Below are positions 17,761 through 28,868 of a stretch of 64,000 nucleotides of DNA, one piece after another. Every line of letters starts with the position of its first letter. Positions within the stretch are counted from its first letter, which is position 1. Under the pieces are notes generated by a model that saw nothing but the letters and a program-made list of their open reading frames with translations, was not told the origin of the DNA and did no database searches. The translations under genes were made by a program, and so were the position numbers. Source of the stretch: Lodderomyces elongisporus (taxonomy: Eukaryota > Ascomycota > Pichiomycetes > Serinales > Debaryomycetaceae); NCBI RefSeq assembly GCF_030384665.1, contig NC_083678.1, positions 806,001 to 870,000 of the forward strand, written 5' to 3'.

Positions 17761-19218
17761 TCATAATATGTACAAACATCCATCAGTACCCCATTTTCCT
17801 CTGATATTTAATGGAAGAGGCATGAAACCGTCACTTTTTTTTGTAAATTGATTCGAGACTGCTTCTTCCTGCAATGTTGCCTCTTTATCATTCACAAAAT
17901 GTGCGGATTTCCCAATTGTATATCCTCGCACCATTAAACTGCCTGCCATTAATCGGTCAACATTGACCAATTTGATCTCCAAACTTTGCGCAACACCGCC
18001 AAATGAAGCTCCAAACATTCTATACTCATAGTAATCTGTAAGCACTACAGGACCGAGTATATTGAAGACTCCATATTCGTGTATAACACGCGACTTCATT
18101 GCAACTGCTAATTGGTTGCGTTGCTTTGATGTAAGCTGCGGCAGCTCGAGGCTTGATTGTATGTATATTAACCTTTTGGACTTGAAAATACCTTGACTTA
18201 GAAGCTGCCAATTGAGTTTATTTGATATCGAGCTAGAGTGTAAAAAATTGTAACGATTGACCAATTGTTCAGGTATGGACAAAATCTCAACTTCACTGCC
18301 AATCTTTGTTTCAATGCCAACACTTGATGCGTGCAAGATCTCTATATTCATGTTTGAGACAAACCCTGCAAGTAACTTAACAATCAAATTGGAGACGTTT
18401 ATAAAATCGGGGTAAGAAACAATGGCCATGGACTTTCGCAAAAGGTCAAATGCAGGTGGTAGATGTTTGATCGTAGATGCAACTGCACTTATAATATTCA
18501 ATTGAGTATACTCAACTTGGGTTACAATCCCAGGCCGTATTTGTTTCAGGTATTTCAAAGCTATTCCTTTATCCTTCTCTGGAATGTACTTGTTTTCAAA
18601 CACCAACTCGTCTTCTCCCAGTTCTTCGTCAAACAGCATTTCAGAAATGTCCAATCCATTAGCTGGCTTTTTACACCTTTTTTCATAGAAATGAACTTGA
18701 GTTTGTGTGACAAACCCTATGAGCACAACAATAACCCATTTCGAGTCAACCTCATACTCTATTGGAATATTAAAACTTTCCACTAGTCGCACAGTATCCG
18801 TATTTTTTTCCTTTTCCTTTTCCTTTTGCATTTCTTGCTTCTTCTTTTTCCATTCTGAAATACAATGGTTAATATACGTGTATTTCACCTTTACCCCGTT
18901 GACTGAAATGCTTTTTTCTATGAGGTTTTCAGTCAGTCCTGCTTCTGAGTTGCGAGATACATGGTCCATTAATATGGTCCACACGTCATTTAAATTGCCC
19001 AGCCGAATCTTATAATGATCATAACGTATATCCAAGCCAACTCTAAGCGTGGCATTCTTGCTCAGCTTGTAAATAGGTGATTCATGTGGCAATCGTGTTG
19101 GCTCTTGAAAAGATTGATGTCGCAAGTACTCATCGGGTACAGCTTTAAAGTAATCTGTTACACTAAGAACAGCATAGAAAATTACAACTGCAATGAGTAC
19201 TGTTACTAAATACCCCAT
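17761..19218 (-). CDS. Unrecognised single-pass membrane protein (485 aa)
   Basis: Full-length ORF with a strongly hydrophobic segment at residues 2-20, so it is either a signal-anchored membrane protein or a secretory/ER or mitochondrial inner-membrane protein. The remainder is soluble in composition, with a Lys/Glu-rich loop around residues 124-140 and no second membrane span. The mixed amino-acid content and length argue that it is a real gene. I considered the GPI transamidase subunit Gpi17/PIG-S because of size and N-terminal anchor, but the expected C-terminal membrane segment and PIG-S motifs are not visible. It is divergently placed from the Ted1-like gene, sharing a 600-base promoter region. 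Confidence 0.8.
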   Translation of the reverse strand: MGYLVTVLIAVVIFYAVLSVTDYFKAVPDEYLRHQSFQEPTRLPHESPIYKLSKNATLRVGLDIRYDHYKIRLGNLNDVWTILMDHVSRNSEAGLTENLIEKSISVNGVKVKYTYINHCISEWKKKKQEMQKEKEKEKNTDTVRLVESFNIPIEYEVDSKWVIVVLIGFVTQTQVHFYEKRCKKPANGLDISEMLFDEELGEDELVFENKYIPEKDKGIALKYLKQIRPGIVTQVEYTQLNIISAVASTIKHLPPAFDLLRKSMAIVSYPDFINVSNLIVKLLAGFVSNMNIEILHASSVGIETKIGSEVEILSIPEQLVNRYNFLHSSSISNKLNWQLLSQGIFKSKRLIYIQSSLELPQLTSKQRNQLAVAMKSRVIHEYGVFNILGPVVLTDYYEYRMFGASFGGVAQSLEIKLVNVDRLMAGSLMVRGYTIGKSAHFVNDKEATLQEEAVSNQFTKKSDGFMPLPLNIRGKWGTDGCLYIL

Positions 19219-19814
19219 CTCGATTGGTCTAAGTATTTTTTTTTATTTAAAAAAAAACAGATTTAGACGAAACAAGGTAAAATCTGTCTACAGAAAAAAA
19301 TAGTTTTTTGGTTCGAGTTCTCTATCGTTATGGTCGCTTCTATACTTTTTCATCCTGATTAAAATAGGAATGGTGTGTTCAAAAAAAAAAAAAAAAAAAT
19401 AATAATAAAAAAAAATGATCGCGTCCTTTCTTTCCATGGTAGCTCTCCCCCAAAAAACCTCTGACGTAACCGAATTTTTTTTTGTTTTTTAATCTCTAAT
19501 AGTTTTGTCTCCGCAACTACCTGTCTCCCAAGTCCAATCCTCATTCGCGTTGCCGTTTCAATTCCCCCCCTACCCCCTGCTTTCCCCTCCCACCACCATT
19601 TCCAAGATCTGGAAAAATGAGTATGCAAACCTGTTGAGCTTAAAAGAACATCATTCGGGTCAACCTCACGCTCATTCAGCACGGTCTCTCTACCAGTTTA
19701 AATTCCTCAGATAATTTTTGTTTTGTTAATCTTTTTTTTTTTTTTTTTTCTTTTTCAAAAATTTTCATTTGACTGGATTTATCTGCTTCACTTGCTCGCT
19801 CCTAGTCCTCAACA
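19219..19814. promoter_or_regulatory. Divergent promoter region
   Basis: Shared by the minus-strand membrane-protein gene and the plus-strand Ted1-like gene. Contains a 19-base poly-A at 19381-19399, an 18-base poly-T at 19732-19749 close to the plus-strand start, and a C-rich patch near 19,565-19,600. Long A/T runs of this kind keep yeast promoters nucleosome-poor. Confidence 0.6.
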
Positions 19815-21101
19815 ATGAGTTCAAAGATTTGGAATTCAGTAAAACGAAATATATACCTGCGCTATGGCGAGTCAGGGAAACTTCTTCTTGTGCTTTTAGC
19901 CACTTGGTTTGTTGTGTTCTACTTCAATGAAACCATAGTGCCTCATAGGGCAGCACTGCAATGTGAATGGCCGCGACTCAGCGTACAGCACGATTCGAGT
20001 AAATACAAAGATACAAACACAGGCATTAACGTTTTCCCCGAGCAGACCAATATACTTCTTATCGCTGACCCTCAATTGATTGACAACCATACTTATCCTG
20101 GTCGCAATGGTCCTTTACTAAAACTTTCACAGCATACCGTTGATCAATACATTAAGCGAAACTACCGGGCTCTCCTCAATAAGCTTGATCCAGAATATAT
20201 CTTTTTCCTTGGCGATCTTTTGGACAATGGAAGGGGATCTACAGATGATTATTTTGCTCATGAAGTGGAAAGATTCCGTTCGGTTTTTCCACCTCGTCAA
20301 CACATGTACACCAATTTACCTGGTAACCATGATATTGGATTTGGCGATTTGATCCGAATAGATGTAAGAGACAGATTTACAAGAACATTTGGACAACCTA
20401 ATTACTCAATGAAGATTAATGGAGTAGACTTGATCATGTTGGACACCACCAGTCTTTCGTCCACAAAGGATATTATCAAGAACCCAACGCAGCATTATAT
20501 TTCTCAATTACCAGAAAAGACGTCGCCGCGGATTTTATTAACCCATGTTCCCTTATTTAGAGATCCAAAGCTTTCGTGTGGTCCACATAGAGAAACTTCA
20601 AGGTTTGATGTCTTGGGACATGGTTATCAATACCAAAACTCGTTGACCTCACAAATCTCTAACCATTTGATGGAAACAGTCAAACCTGATCTTATATTTT
20701 CCGGTGACGATCATGATTACTGTGATATCGAACACGAAGAAGGTATAAGGGAAATCACAGTGAAATCCATATCGATGGCAATGGGCCGGAAATACCCAGC
20801 AGTGCAATTGTTGAGTTTTACGACTGATGCAGAAAAAAAATTGAATTACTATACAGATATTTGCTACTTGCAAACGCCCTATATCAATATCATCGTGTAC
20901 CTCACACTTGCTGTGATTTCAGCCATAATAATATTCTGGATGAATATGAAAAAAACACTGTATTTGCAAAATGTCTTGCCTATTGCAGCATATAAAGAAA
21001 AGAAAATAGCTAATAAAGGTTTGATGAGAGAATGCGCCAAGGACTCTGCAATTGTTGGAATTGGAGCACTTCTCATATACGTATTATTCATAGTTAAGTA
21101 G
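19815..21101 (+). CDS. TED1: Ted1/Cdc1-type metallophosphoesterase (428 aa)
   Basis: Calcineurin-like metallophosphoesterase of the Cdc1/Ted1 family, ER enzymes that trim ethanolamine phosphate from GPI-anchor glycans and so assist ER exit of GPI proteins. An N-terminal membrane segment lies at residues 22-37. The metal-binding motifs follow in order: IADPQ (D85), GDLLDNGR (133-140), GNHD (170-173), THVPLF and SGDDHDYCD. Hydrophobic segments near 357-377 and at the extreme C terminus (about 411-427) would anchor it. The length is close to the budding-yeast Ted1 (473 aa). CDC1 is the alternative assignment; the two paralogues share these motifs. Confidence 0.75.
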   Translation: MSSKIWNSVKRNIYLRYGESGKLLLVLLATWFVVFYFNETIVPHRAALQCEWPRLSVQHDSSKYKDTNTGINVFPEQTNILLIADPQLIDNHTYPGRNGPLLKLSQHTVDQYIKRNYRALLNKLDPEYIFFLGDLLDNGRGSTDDYFAHEVERFRSVFPPRQHMYTNLPGNHDIGFGDLIRIDVRDRFTRTFGQPNYSMKINGVDLIMLDTTSLSSTKDIIKNPTQHYISQLPEKTSPRILLTHVPLFRDPKLSCGPHRETSRFDVLGHGYQYQNSLTSQISNHLMETVKPDLIFSGDDHDYCDIEHEEGIREITVKSISMAMGRKYPAVQLLSFTTDAEKKLNYYTDICYLQTPYINIIVYLTLAVISAIIIFWMNMKKTLYLQNVLPIAAYKEKKIANKGLMRECAKDSAIVGIGALLIYVLFIVK

Positions 21102-21795
21102 ATTAATGCGAGAGAGCAATAAAAAAAAAAAACCTTTCGGTTTAAATTGCATTTTTTTCAAGTCAATACCCATAAATAACTGTTCAAGACATGCCTATTT
21201 TTTTTTGGACCATGTCGAGGAAGAAATACAAAAAGTGGGGGGGGGGGGGGTAGTGAAGAAGAAAGCGAAAAAAAAAAACAAACAGCTTCGATTGCTCTAG
21301 TTTAATTGCAGAGATCAGTATCATGTACTGTTTGAGGAAGCAAAGGCCGACGAGGTATATGCCAATGCGAGATAAAATTTGTCAATCCGGAATTTGAAGT
21401 TCACGGATGTAGCCAGATAATTGATCCCCGGTAACTGAGCAAAACAGTTTCTGAATCCTTAAAGTCCCAATATTCGACACATATATCCATCTATATTGAG
21501 AAATTTAGCAAGAAACGGAAAGATAACAGGAAAATAGAGATCGAAGGAACTCCTTTTCGTGTTGAAAGATTATGTTCAAGATCACCACCAGCATTACTAC
21601 TATCCCTATTATTATATCTTTGCCATTTCTCAATACTTTTGCATTGCTTCCCGACCCCCTCTATCCTTTAACTCTTTTCTCCTACGACAGTTTTATTCTT
21701 TGTTCTCCCCCTAAACAAGCTCTATGCATTATTTTTATTTTCTGTTGTTTATTTTCTGTTGTTTTTTTTCGTTTTTTTTTTTTTATTTTGTTTTG
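21102..21795. other. Convergent 3' region with a G14 tract
   Basis: Lies between the ends of the Ted1-like gene (+) and GTF1 (-). Contains a 14-base poly-G at 21237-21250, several poly-A runs and a T-rich tract at 21,740-21,790. The ORF starting at 21572 is the opposite strand of GTF1 plus spacer and is not credible. Confidence 0.65.
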
Positions 21796-22473
21796 TTACA
21801 ATGTTTTCAACCTATCCATATTGAATCCCAATTCACCTTTCCCAGCATCAACCTTCAGGTCAATCTCATCAACTTGCCTTAATAACTCCTTCAAAGTCAA
21901 TGGAGTACACGGTATGTGATCACTAGCAATCAACCTAAATTGAATGTCATTCTCCCTCAATGCTCCAACGACACCACCTTGTTCTTCTCCAGGTACTGGA
22001 TTTTCTCCCTCGCCTCTTCCTTCTTCTTTCTTTCTTAGCTTGTCCAGTTTGATACTTTCCTCTACACCATGATCCCCAGCACTAGCATGCACATCTTCAA
22101 TAATTTCTGACTCATCTTCGTATAAATGACGAATGAACATCATTTGCAACTTCAAGGATCTGATCAATCCTTCTCGCTCATTTATTTTGGCAAGTTTAGC
22201 TTTTTGTACCTCAGGCAGGTCAGTTGAAACAGGCTCTGGTGGCGCAGATGCATCCAAATATAGTCCAGATAATTTAACCATTTTATCAAAAATCTCCTTG
22301 GCTGATTTGTTGGAGACAGGCGAGGTGGAAGGTACGGGGCGAAGATAATGCTTTATCGACCACGTTGGCGTATTGAGATATTTCGAAATTTCTTCGGAAG
22401 TGCGGAGCTCTTTGAGCAACGGTGTAGCTATTGTCCTAAAAGACCGCACTTGACAAATTGCATTTCTCATCAT
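21796..22473 (-). CDS. GTF1: Glutamyl-tRNA(Gln) amidotransferase subunit F, mitochondrial (225 aa)
   Basis: GatF, the yeast-specific third subunit of the mitochondrial GatFAB complex, which converts Glu-tRNA(Gln) to Gln-tRNA(Gln). The N terminus (MMRNAICQVRSFR) is basic and free of acidic residues, as a mitochondrial targeting peptide should be. The body has the family features LNTPTWSIKHYLRP, a segment KLSGLYLDAS and the helix EREGLIRSLKLQMMFIRHLY. An acidic, Gly/Glu-rich insert around residues 130-170 makes it longer than the budding-yeast protein (183 aa). The C terminus TLKELLRQVDEIDLKVDAGKGELGF is well conserved in type. Confidence 0.85.
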   Translation of the reverse strand: MMRNAICQVRSFRTIATPLLKELRTSEEISKYLNTPTWSIKHYLRPVPSTSPVSNKSAKEIFDKMVKLSGLYLDASAPPEPVSTDLPEVQKAKLAKINEREGLIRSLKLQMMFIRHLYEDESEIIEDVHASAGDHGVEESIKLDKLRKKEEGRGEGENPVPGEEQGGVVGALRENDIQFRLIASDHIPCTPLTLKELLRQVDEIDLKVDAGKGELGFNMDRLKTL

Positions 22474-23020
22474 GCACTATGTCTCAAGAAAAGTTAATAG
22501 TTTTGATTTGTTGAATTATATGTATATGTATGTATGTATCTATCTATATATATATATATATATTTATTTATTGGTTTGGGGGTGAGGAGAGGAGGGAGGG
22601 AAAGACAAAAATAGATTGTTTAATTTTGCGGTCAAGATAGGAGCTTGCGCGGCTCTTCTTTCATTCATTGATTATTCTCATGGCTCTGAGAACCTATCTA
22701 TACGGGAGCAGCTAAATCCAATTGAATCTAACCCACTTATCATCATTCACATTCCGTACATTTTGAAAATATACAAATCTGTAATTTTTATATAATATTT
22801 AAATTCTGTTGTGCCAGAGCTTAAATATATGCTACAGAACAATAAAGTAAATAGAAACGCAAACAGAAAAAGAACAACAAGCAATAGTCTCTTAGAAATT
22901 TAAATATATATATATACATATATATGTATTAAATAAATAGTGGTAAACGTAACTGTATGAGTATAGTGACACACTTTTAGCTTTGCCTGCAACGGTATAT
23001 CTTCCCCCGAGTTATAATTT
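22474..23020. other. GTF1 promoter / end of the stress-protein gene
   Basis: AT-rich spacer between two minus-strand genes. Contains TATG and TA microsatellites at about 22,520-22,565 and 22,905-22,925. No gene seen. Confidence 0.6.
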
Positions 23021-25798
23021 TCACTTTTTCAAGCCAATCTTTTTCCAGAAAGACGTCTTTTTCCCAACTTCTTTTTTCTGCTTCTTTCCCTTTTCGTTCG
23101 AGTCGCTGCTTCTAGAGCTACTGAGGCTTAATTTACTGTTATTTTTTCCCAATGACATAAATCCGGAGCCAGATTTGGAACCCAACCTGGAACTAGAGCC
23201 CGTCCCTGATGCGCCACTTCCATTTCTCCTATTTTCCCTTCTCAACTCTTTTCTTTTCTTGACTTCTTCGTCATCTTCAATGGATATAAGTGATTTGACT
23301 TTGTATACTCTATCATCTGAACTCAATCCCATTGATCCACCATGGTTTTGATTCAGAAATGAGCCCCCACCCCCATGGCTGCTGAAGGATCCACCTAATG
23401 AATTGTGTGTTACGCCAGCATACGACTTGGATCTAAAGATTTGATGAATTCGATCATCAATTTTCATCGAGCCATCTTCCGACTGAATGGCCCGGAGGTA
23501 GTATTGCGAGTCCTTGTATGACTGGTCGGAGATATAGGAAACCCATTCCAAGTACTTTGCAGGAGAGTTGAATGGTATTGAATCAATCTGAAACATTATG
23601 GTTGATGATACTTCATCAACATCGGCATCTCCATTATTAGTGCTGATGTTAGTGTTGTTCATACTTTTAGTGTCATTATTGACATCTGTATATTCTTTTG
23701 GTGTGAATGATTCGACAGACTCAATTGATGAACTCGACATTGAATGTGTATCATCAATATCATTGATATTATCACTCCCAAGACCACGATCACGATCACG
23801 ATCACGATCACGATCACGGCAAGAACCATTATTATTACCATCAGTCTTTGATGCCCTAGCCCCTAAAGTCGTAGTTGGTGTTTCGAATGCAGGAGGATTC
23901 GCAAATGATTGATTGGGCGATATATTCTTATCGTCATTAAATGTGATTTTAGGTACCTGTGATGGAGGAGTGGGCAGCTTTTGCTTTGTAAAGAGGTTCT
24001 CGTTGAACCCTGTGAAACTGGAACTAGCTCCACCAACCAAAATCACTGGCACCGTTGAGTACTTGACAATATAAGATGACAACTTGATCATGTATTCGTC
24101 GTGAACTGATTTCTTTAATTTTAAAGGGTACTTGAAGTTGAGGTTCGAAGATTTGTTACCAACAACAATGATATTTGGTTGGTATTGCTTGTATATGTGG
24201 TGGAGCATGAATTTATATCCGCTGCCGGCAGCAGTATTACTACTACTAGTAGTATTAGTACTAGTACTATTTGGGTTCAAGTCGTCGTCAATAACAAACT
24301 CAACTGTTAGCTTTACGCGTAGGTTGAGTCTAGCCAAGTAAATCTGATAATATTCAATCAAGTTTAAACATTTCTCTTTCAAGTACTCATCCATGGTTTT
24401 TTTTCTCCATCTAGAATTGTACCCTTTGACAAATTTCCTAGATATGAGGCAAGTGACTACTAAATAGTCCCCATCCACTAAAAAAATGTCAGCAGTTGGA
24501 AGTTGTGGCGTTATTTCATTTGCTTCTTCAGTAATTCCTAATAACCAATCGGTGGAGTGCCAAGTGTGTTTTCTTCCTGAAATCACCGTGATTATGGTTC
24601 TTCCATACTCCGTGTGGTCGAATTCCCGGTGTTGGGTTGTTAATGCAATTGATTTATAATTGTTTTCATTTGAAGTGGGGTAGCATTGTGCTAGTTGGTG
24701 TTGTTTATTACTTAGAGCTGCGGCAACTTGTGAAGTCGAGGAGGAGGAGGAGGAGCGTCTCTCGCTTCTATAGTAAGTCTTTTGGCTATCGAATTTGAAT
24801 GCATCAAAGTTGGCAGTTCTTGGCCTTGTTGTCAGAAACTGTGGATCCAAGGCCATCAACTCTTCGTCTGTCATTTCGGCGTATGATTTTCTTCGAGGTT
24901 TATTCCCTCCTGGTGGCAGAAGCGAATTGGCGTGCGAATTGGAATGTAAATGCAGAGATGGCAGCAAGTTATTGTTATCGTAATCGTTGTCGTGCTCTTC
25001 TTGCTCTTCTGTTTCTGTTTCTTGTTCTTTTTCTTTTTCTTTTTCGTCTTCATCAGCTACTGCTTGTTCGTCATCGGCATCTTCGTCTACATTATCATCA
25101 TTGTGGTAGTTTATTGTTGCACCTTCAATGTTACCAAAGTATCTTGCATTATGGTCAATCTGCTGTTGTGATACTTTATTCTTCAAGATTGATTTTTCGG
25201 GTGGTTTGGGTAGTTTCAATCGTTTTTTGCAATGATGTTGATGCTGCTGTTGTGTTTGGAAAGGCGATGCTTGGCTATTGAATAGGAACTCTGGTTTTTT
25301 ACTATACTGCAGTTGATTATTGTGGGTGTTTGATAGTAGTGAATTGATGCTTGTTTGCGGTTGTGAGGTGGTTGTATAGTTTGAGTTGGGTGAGTCTATT
25401 TGGTTGTAGATTGGTTGGTTTGGGGATACGTTTGAGTCATCTTCAGGGTTTAAGTTATTGAAGGATACTCTTCTTGTGAAAATAGACGCCAATGAGCGAG
25501 GTGTTACTACTGGTGCTGTTTGGGAGCTAAAGTTGGGCTCTACATTGTTGGTGTTGGTGTTCGTGGCGGTGGACTTGGCTGAGTTTAGCAATATGGAGAT
25601 GTTTTGTGCGTTTGCAGGAATTGGCGTTCTCGGTTGAGATAGGTCATCACTGTGTGCCTCGTTGTCATGGTGACTATTTATGTGACTGTTGTTGTTGTTG
25701 TTGTTGTAGTTGTTGTTGTTGTTGTTGTGGTTGGCAATAGGTTGAGATTCTTGTTGTTGTGGTTGAGTTGAAGGTGATGAGGATAATAGTGTAGTCAT
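23021..25798 (-). CDS. Protein with a universal-stress-protein (Usp) fold and long disordered arms (925 aa)
   Basis: The folded core, about residues 395-585, has the Usp/UspA pattern: a first strand GRTIITVISG, an internal strand-loop-helix set, the IYKQYQPNIIVVGN strand before the nucleotide-binding loop, and a final strand VPVILVGG. Fungal Usp proteins of this size are known but poorly characterised. The N-terminal 380 residues are Asn/Gln/Ser-rich and acidic (Glu-Lys/Glu-Thr runs at about 250-270). The C-terminal 330 residues are Ser/Gly-rich with an Asp-Arg dipeptide run encoded by CACGAT-type hexamers at 23,780-23,818, and a basic end. Several Ser-Thr/Pro sites suggest heavy phosphorylation. 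Specific role unknown. Confidence 0.75.
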   Translation of the reverse strand: MTTLLSSSPSTQPQQQESQPIANHNNNNNNYNNNNNNSHINSHHDNEAHSDDLSQPRTPIPANAQNISILLNSAKSTATNTNTNNVEPNFSSQTAPVVTPRSLASIFTRRVSFNNLNPEDDSNVSPNQPIYNQIDSPNSNYTTTSQPQTSINSLLSNTHNNQLQYSKKPEFLFNSQASPFQTQQQHQHHCKKRLKLPKPPEKSILKNKVSQQQIDHNARYFGNIEGATINYHNDDNVDEDADDEQAVADEDEKEKEKEQETETEEQEEHDNDYDNNNLLPSLHLHSNSHANSLLPPGGNKPRRKSYAEMTDEELMALDPQFLTTRPRTANFDAFKFDSQKTYYRSERRSSSSSSTSQVAAALSNKQHQLAQCYPTSNENNYKSIALTTQHREFDHTEYGRTIITVISGRKHTWHSTDWLLGITEEANEITPQLPTADIFLVDGDYLVVTCLISRKFVKGYNSRWRKKTMDEYLKEKCLNLIEYYQIYLARLNLRVKLTVEFVIDDDLNPNSTSTNTTSSSNTAAGSGYKFMLHHIYKQYQPNIIVVGNKSSNLNFKYPLKLKKSVHDEYMIKLSSYIVKYSTVPVILVGGASSSFTGFNENLFTKQKLPTPPSQVPKITFNDDKNISPNQSFANPPAFETPTTTLGARASKTDGNNNGSCRDRDRDRDRDRGLGSDNINDIDDTHSMSSSSIESVESFTPKEYTDVNNDTKSMNNTNISTNNGDADVDEVSSTIMFQIDSIPFNSPAKYLEWVSYISDQSYKDSQYYLRAIQSEDGSMKIDDRIHQIFRSKSYAGVTHNSLGGSFSSHGGGGSFLNQNHGGSMGLSSDDRVYKVKSLISIEDDEEVKKRKELRRENRRNGSGASGTGSSSRLGSKSGSGFMSLGKNNSKLSLSSSRSSDSNEKGKKQKKEVGKKTSFWKKIGLKK

Positions 25799-27085
25799 AA
25801 ATTGTAGGTATAGTGGCTTAGGCTTAGCTGTATTTCAGTATGGTAAAAGGGTGTGAGTGTGAGTGTGAGTGTGAGTGTGAATGCGAGAGGAAAAAGGAAA
25901 TGCTTGGATATTTGAACAACTGTAGAATAGTAGTCAGGTTCTTCTTAAACTGTTTTTAGAGAAAGAAAAGATAAAAAATAAAAGATAAAAAATAAAAGGC
26001 AATGAAAGAAGGAAAAAGATGAAAATATATTGTGCTAAAGGGCTGTGTCGTGTAATAATGAAAGTGTGTTTGTTGAAGTTAGTCAAAGTGTTGGTTATAT
26101 AGTTATGGTTGTTGTTTGTCAAAAGGAATGAAAGGGTTAAATAGTGTGGGTGGTATCGATTGACTATAGCGTGATAGAATATGTATCTCGTCTAATGGAG
26201 TATACAATTTGCTTGTCTGTGTGATACTTTTTATTTTTTTATTCTCCGTGGTTGTTGTTGTTAGTTTTTAATTTTTTCTTGATTTGCTGTTGTTGTTGTT
26301 GTTGTTGATGAATGTTGCTTTGCCGATAACTGTATATATATATATATATATTTATACAGTTTTGTATTTGTTTATTTGTACCTCCAACTGGATGCTAACT
26401 GGAATCAACAGTAGCAGTATCAATAATTGGCTTGGTGGTGGTTCTAGTGACTAAGGAGAGCAAAGGTGTGGGAGGTGTATGTGCGGTTCTAGAATAGATT
26501 TGGAGAGATTGGATTTTGTGGGGGGAAAAAAAAAGTTGGAAATAGAGAAACTATGAAACGGCAAGGAAAGGAAATCTCTAGCAATTTATATATATAGGTG
26601 TATACATATATACATATATATATATGTATATACATATGTATATACAAGTATGTGTATATATATGTGTGTGTAAATCTTTGGAACTTAGATTTGTGCTGTG
26701 TTATACTGAATGGAGGGAGGAGGGGGGGATTATACTTACATTGTATGAAGCAATATTAGGTTACGGTAGCTGGTGGTTATAAACTAACAGTTATAGTAGC
26801 TTTGTAGTTTGCACGAGACTAATGAACTGTAACCACGTGTCTATTTATTCACCCCGTACCATTCGCTCGATTTGTTACGAACTTTTATTCCGTTATTCTT
26901 CATAGTTTTTTGTGAATACGGCTTCAAAACACACAAAGCACCAGACGAGAGTCAAAGAAATAGCTTGGCCAACTCTTCAACCTAATTTCGAAACTTAACC
27001 ACCTTACCATTTCCGTCTCTAACAATAAAGAGCAATTAATGACAATAGCAGCAGCAGCAGCAGTAGCAGAAAAAAAATTGAGAAG

Positions 27086-27139
<54 letters not shown>

Positions 27140-28455
27140 AGCAGTGAGAGTGCACAATGTACTACAAGATCTTTGTAACTTAGACGATTCTCATTAGACC
27201 TATACCTTTCTTTCTCTTTCTTTTTCCGGTCAGATAAGTCCTATTGTTCAATTGTCCTATTGTCCTATTGTCCTATTGTTCAATTCAAAGTTTCCATTCA
27301 ATCTTGTTTTAAATGAATAAAAAAGAAAAATAAAGAAAAATAAGGAAAATAAGGGAAATAAGGGAAGAGGAAAGGAAATAGTGACTTACTGCAGATCTCC
27401 ATAACCAATTGTGGAAACAACCTCCATTCCCTCTTTTCTCCACACACACACACACACACATACATTTCCTTCGTCTATAGTTTGTCTTACTGGGTATAGT
27501 ATAGCATATCCCAAACCACCATTTTCTCTATACTTGTCCGCCTCTTTTGATGCTTTGGGCTGGATTCCTTTTTTCTTTTTTATTTTTTATTTTTTATTTT
27601 TTTGTAACTTCTCTGCACTAAAAAGTTTTATATATATTTTCTTTTTTAATAATTTTTATTTTCTATTTTTTATTTTTTTATCTTTAATTTATTATTTATT
27701 TCTTTCGCCTTCACAGTCTGCCATTCTCCCCTCTCGTCTCCTCTTTTTTTTTTTCTCTCTTTTACTGATGGAATAGCACATGCGGCTGATACGGAATTAA
27801 GATAGTTCTTTTTCTTCCATTTTTTTTTTTTTCAATAGCCGTTCAGCTAATTGGAATACGAAAATGAGAAGAGCTAGAAGAAGAAACAGAGGAAAGTGAG
27901 TTTATACGTGAATTTATATGTGAGTCAATGAGTAAAATGAGTAAAATGAGTGAGTGAGTGAGTGAGTGAGTGAGTGAGTGAGTGAGTGAGTGTGAGGTGC
28001 ACATATTCCTCGGTAAAACTATTTTCCACCCACCCACACACCCACCTTCCTTTCTTCCTTCCCTCCTTCCCTCTCCTAGTCAAACACATACAACTTTTCT
28101 AATTGGTAAACATGTATAGCACTGTAAAAAGTTAATTAACAGTATCCAATCAAAGGGAAAATCGAGAGAGAACAGCACAACTACATACATATATGTATGT
28201 ATATATCTCCAACTTAAGCTTTACAACAACAGTTTCAATTCTTTAATTTTTTTTTTCTTTTTTTCAAAAAAACAAATAAATTAAATGAATAAATAAAAAA
28301 AAAAGGACAATTTGACTAATTAATAACAGCATATACATAGTCTTGTAAAATATTTATGAAGATAACTTACCATCACCATAGTGTCTCTCTCTATTAGTGA
28401 TTGAAAACCAGCTACTACTTCCTCATTACCAATTACCAATGATAAAAACAGCATC

Positions 28456-28469
28456 AGATCACGTGATCT
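28456..28469. promoter_or_regulatory. 14-bp palindrome AGATCACGTGATCT
   Basis: Perfect palindrome with a CACGTG core and the TCAC/GTGA flanks preferred by Cbf1-type bHLH factors. Lies in the long divergent promoter region. Confidence 0.5.
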
Positions 28470-28641
28470 CAATATATATATATATATATACATTTTCTTT
28501 TTTTGCATAAAGCAATACACAATTTCTTTTCACAAAAGATGTAGTAAATTTTTGTATATAAATTGTGCATTACCTAAGCTATTACATAATTTAAACACTA
28601 CATCGCCCTTCTTTTCCTCTCGCCCTCTCGCCTCTCCTCCA

Positions 28642-28672
<31 letters not shown>

Positions 28673-28673
28673 A
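28642..28673. repeat. Poly-C (21) followed by poly-A (11)
   Basis: Uninterrupted C21 then A11. The complementary G21 can form G-quadruplexes. Confidence 0.95.
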
Positions 28674-28868
28674 TTACAGTTACCCGCCCCAAATGAGCAT
28701 CAAGTTTTAATCGACGATGCAATTTCATGTATGTGAGAGTTTCATAATTTCAGTTGTGTCACACATATATATCTACTAGCAGATGCTGTCACGTCAAACA
28801 AACACTTATTTTCTAAACAGTATCCAAATAAAAAACGAAAATAGAGGAGTAGTAGCTTGTATTATTTC

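Noticed and set aside
19300..19330. tRNA B-box-like GGTTCGAGTTC
   Set aside because: No A box at the right distance and no acceptor stem pairing. No tRNA gene was found in the window.
27411..27776. Poly-Phe ORF in the long spacer
   Set aside because: Composition-driven reading of T-rich DNA.
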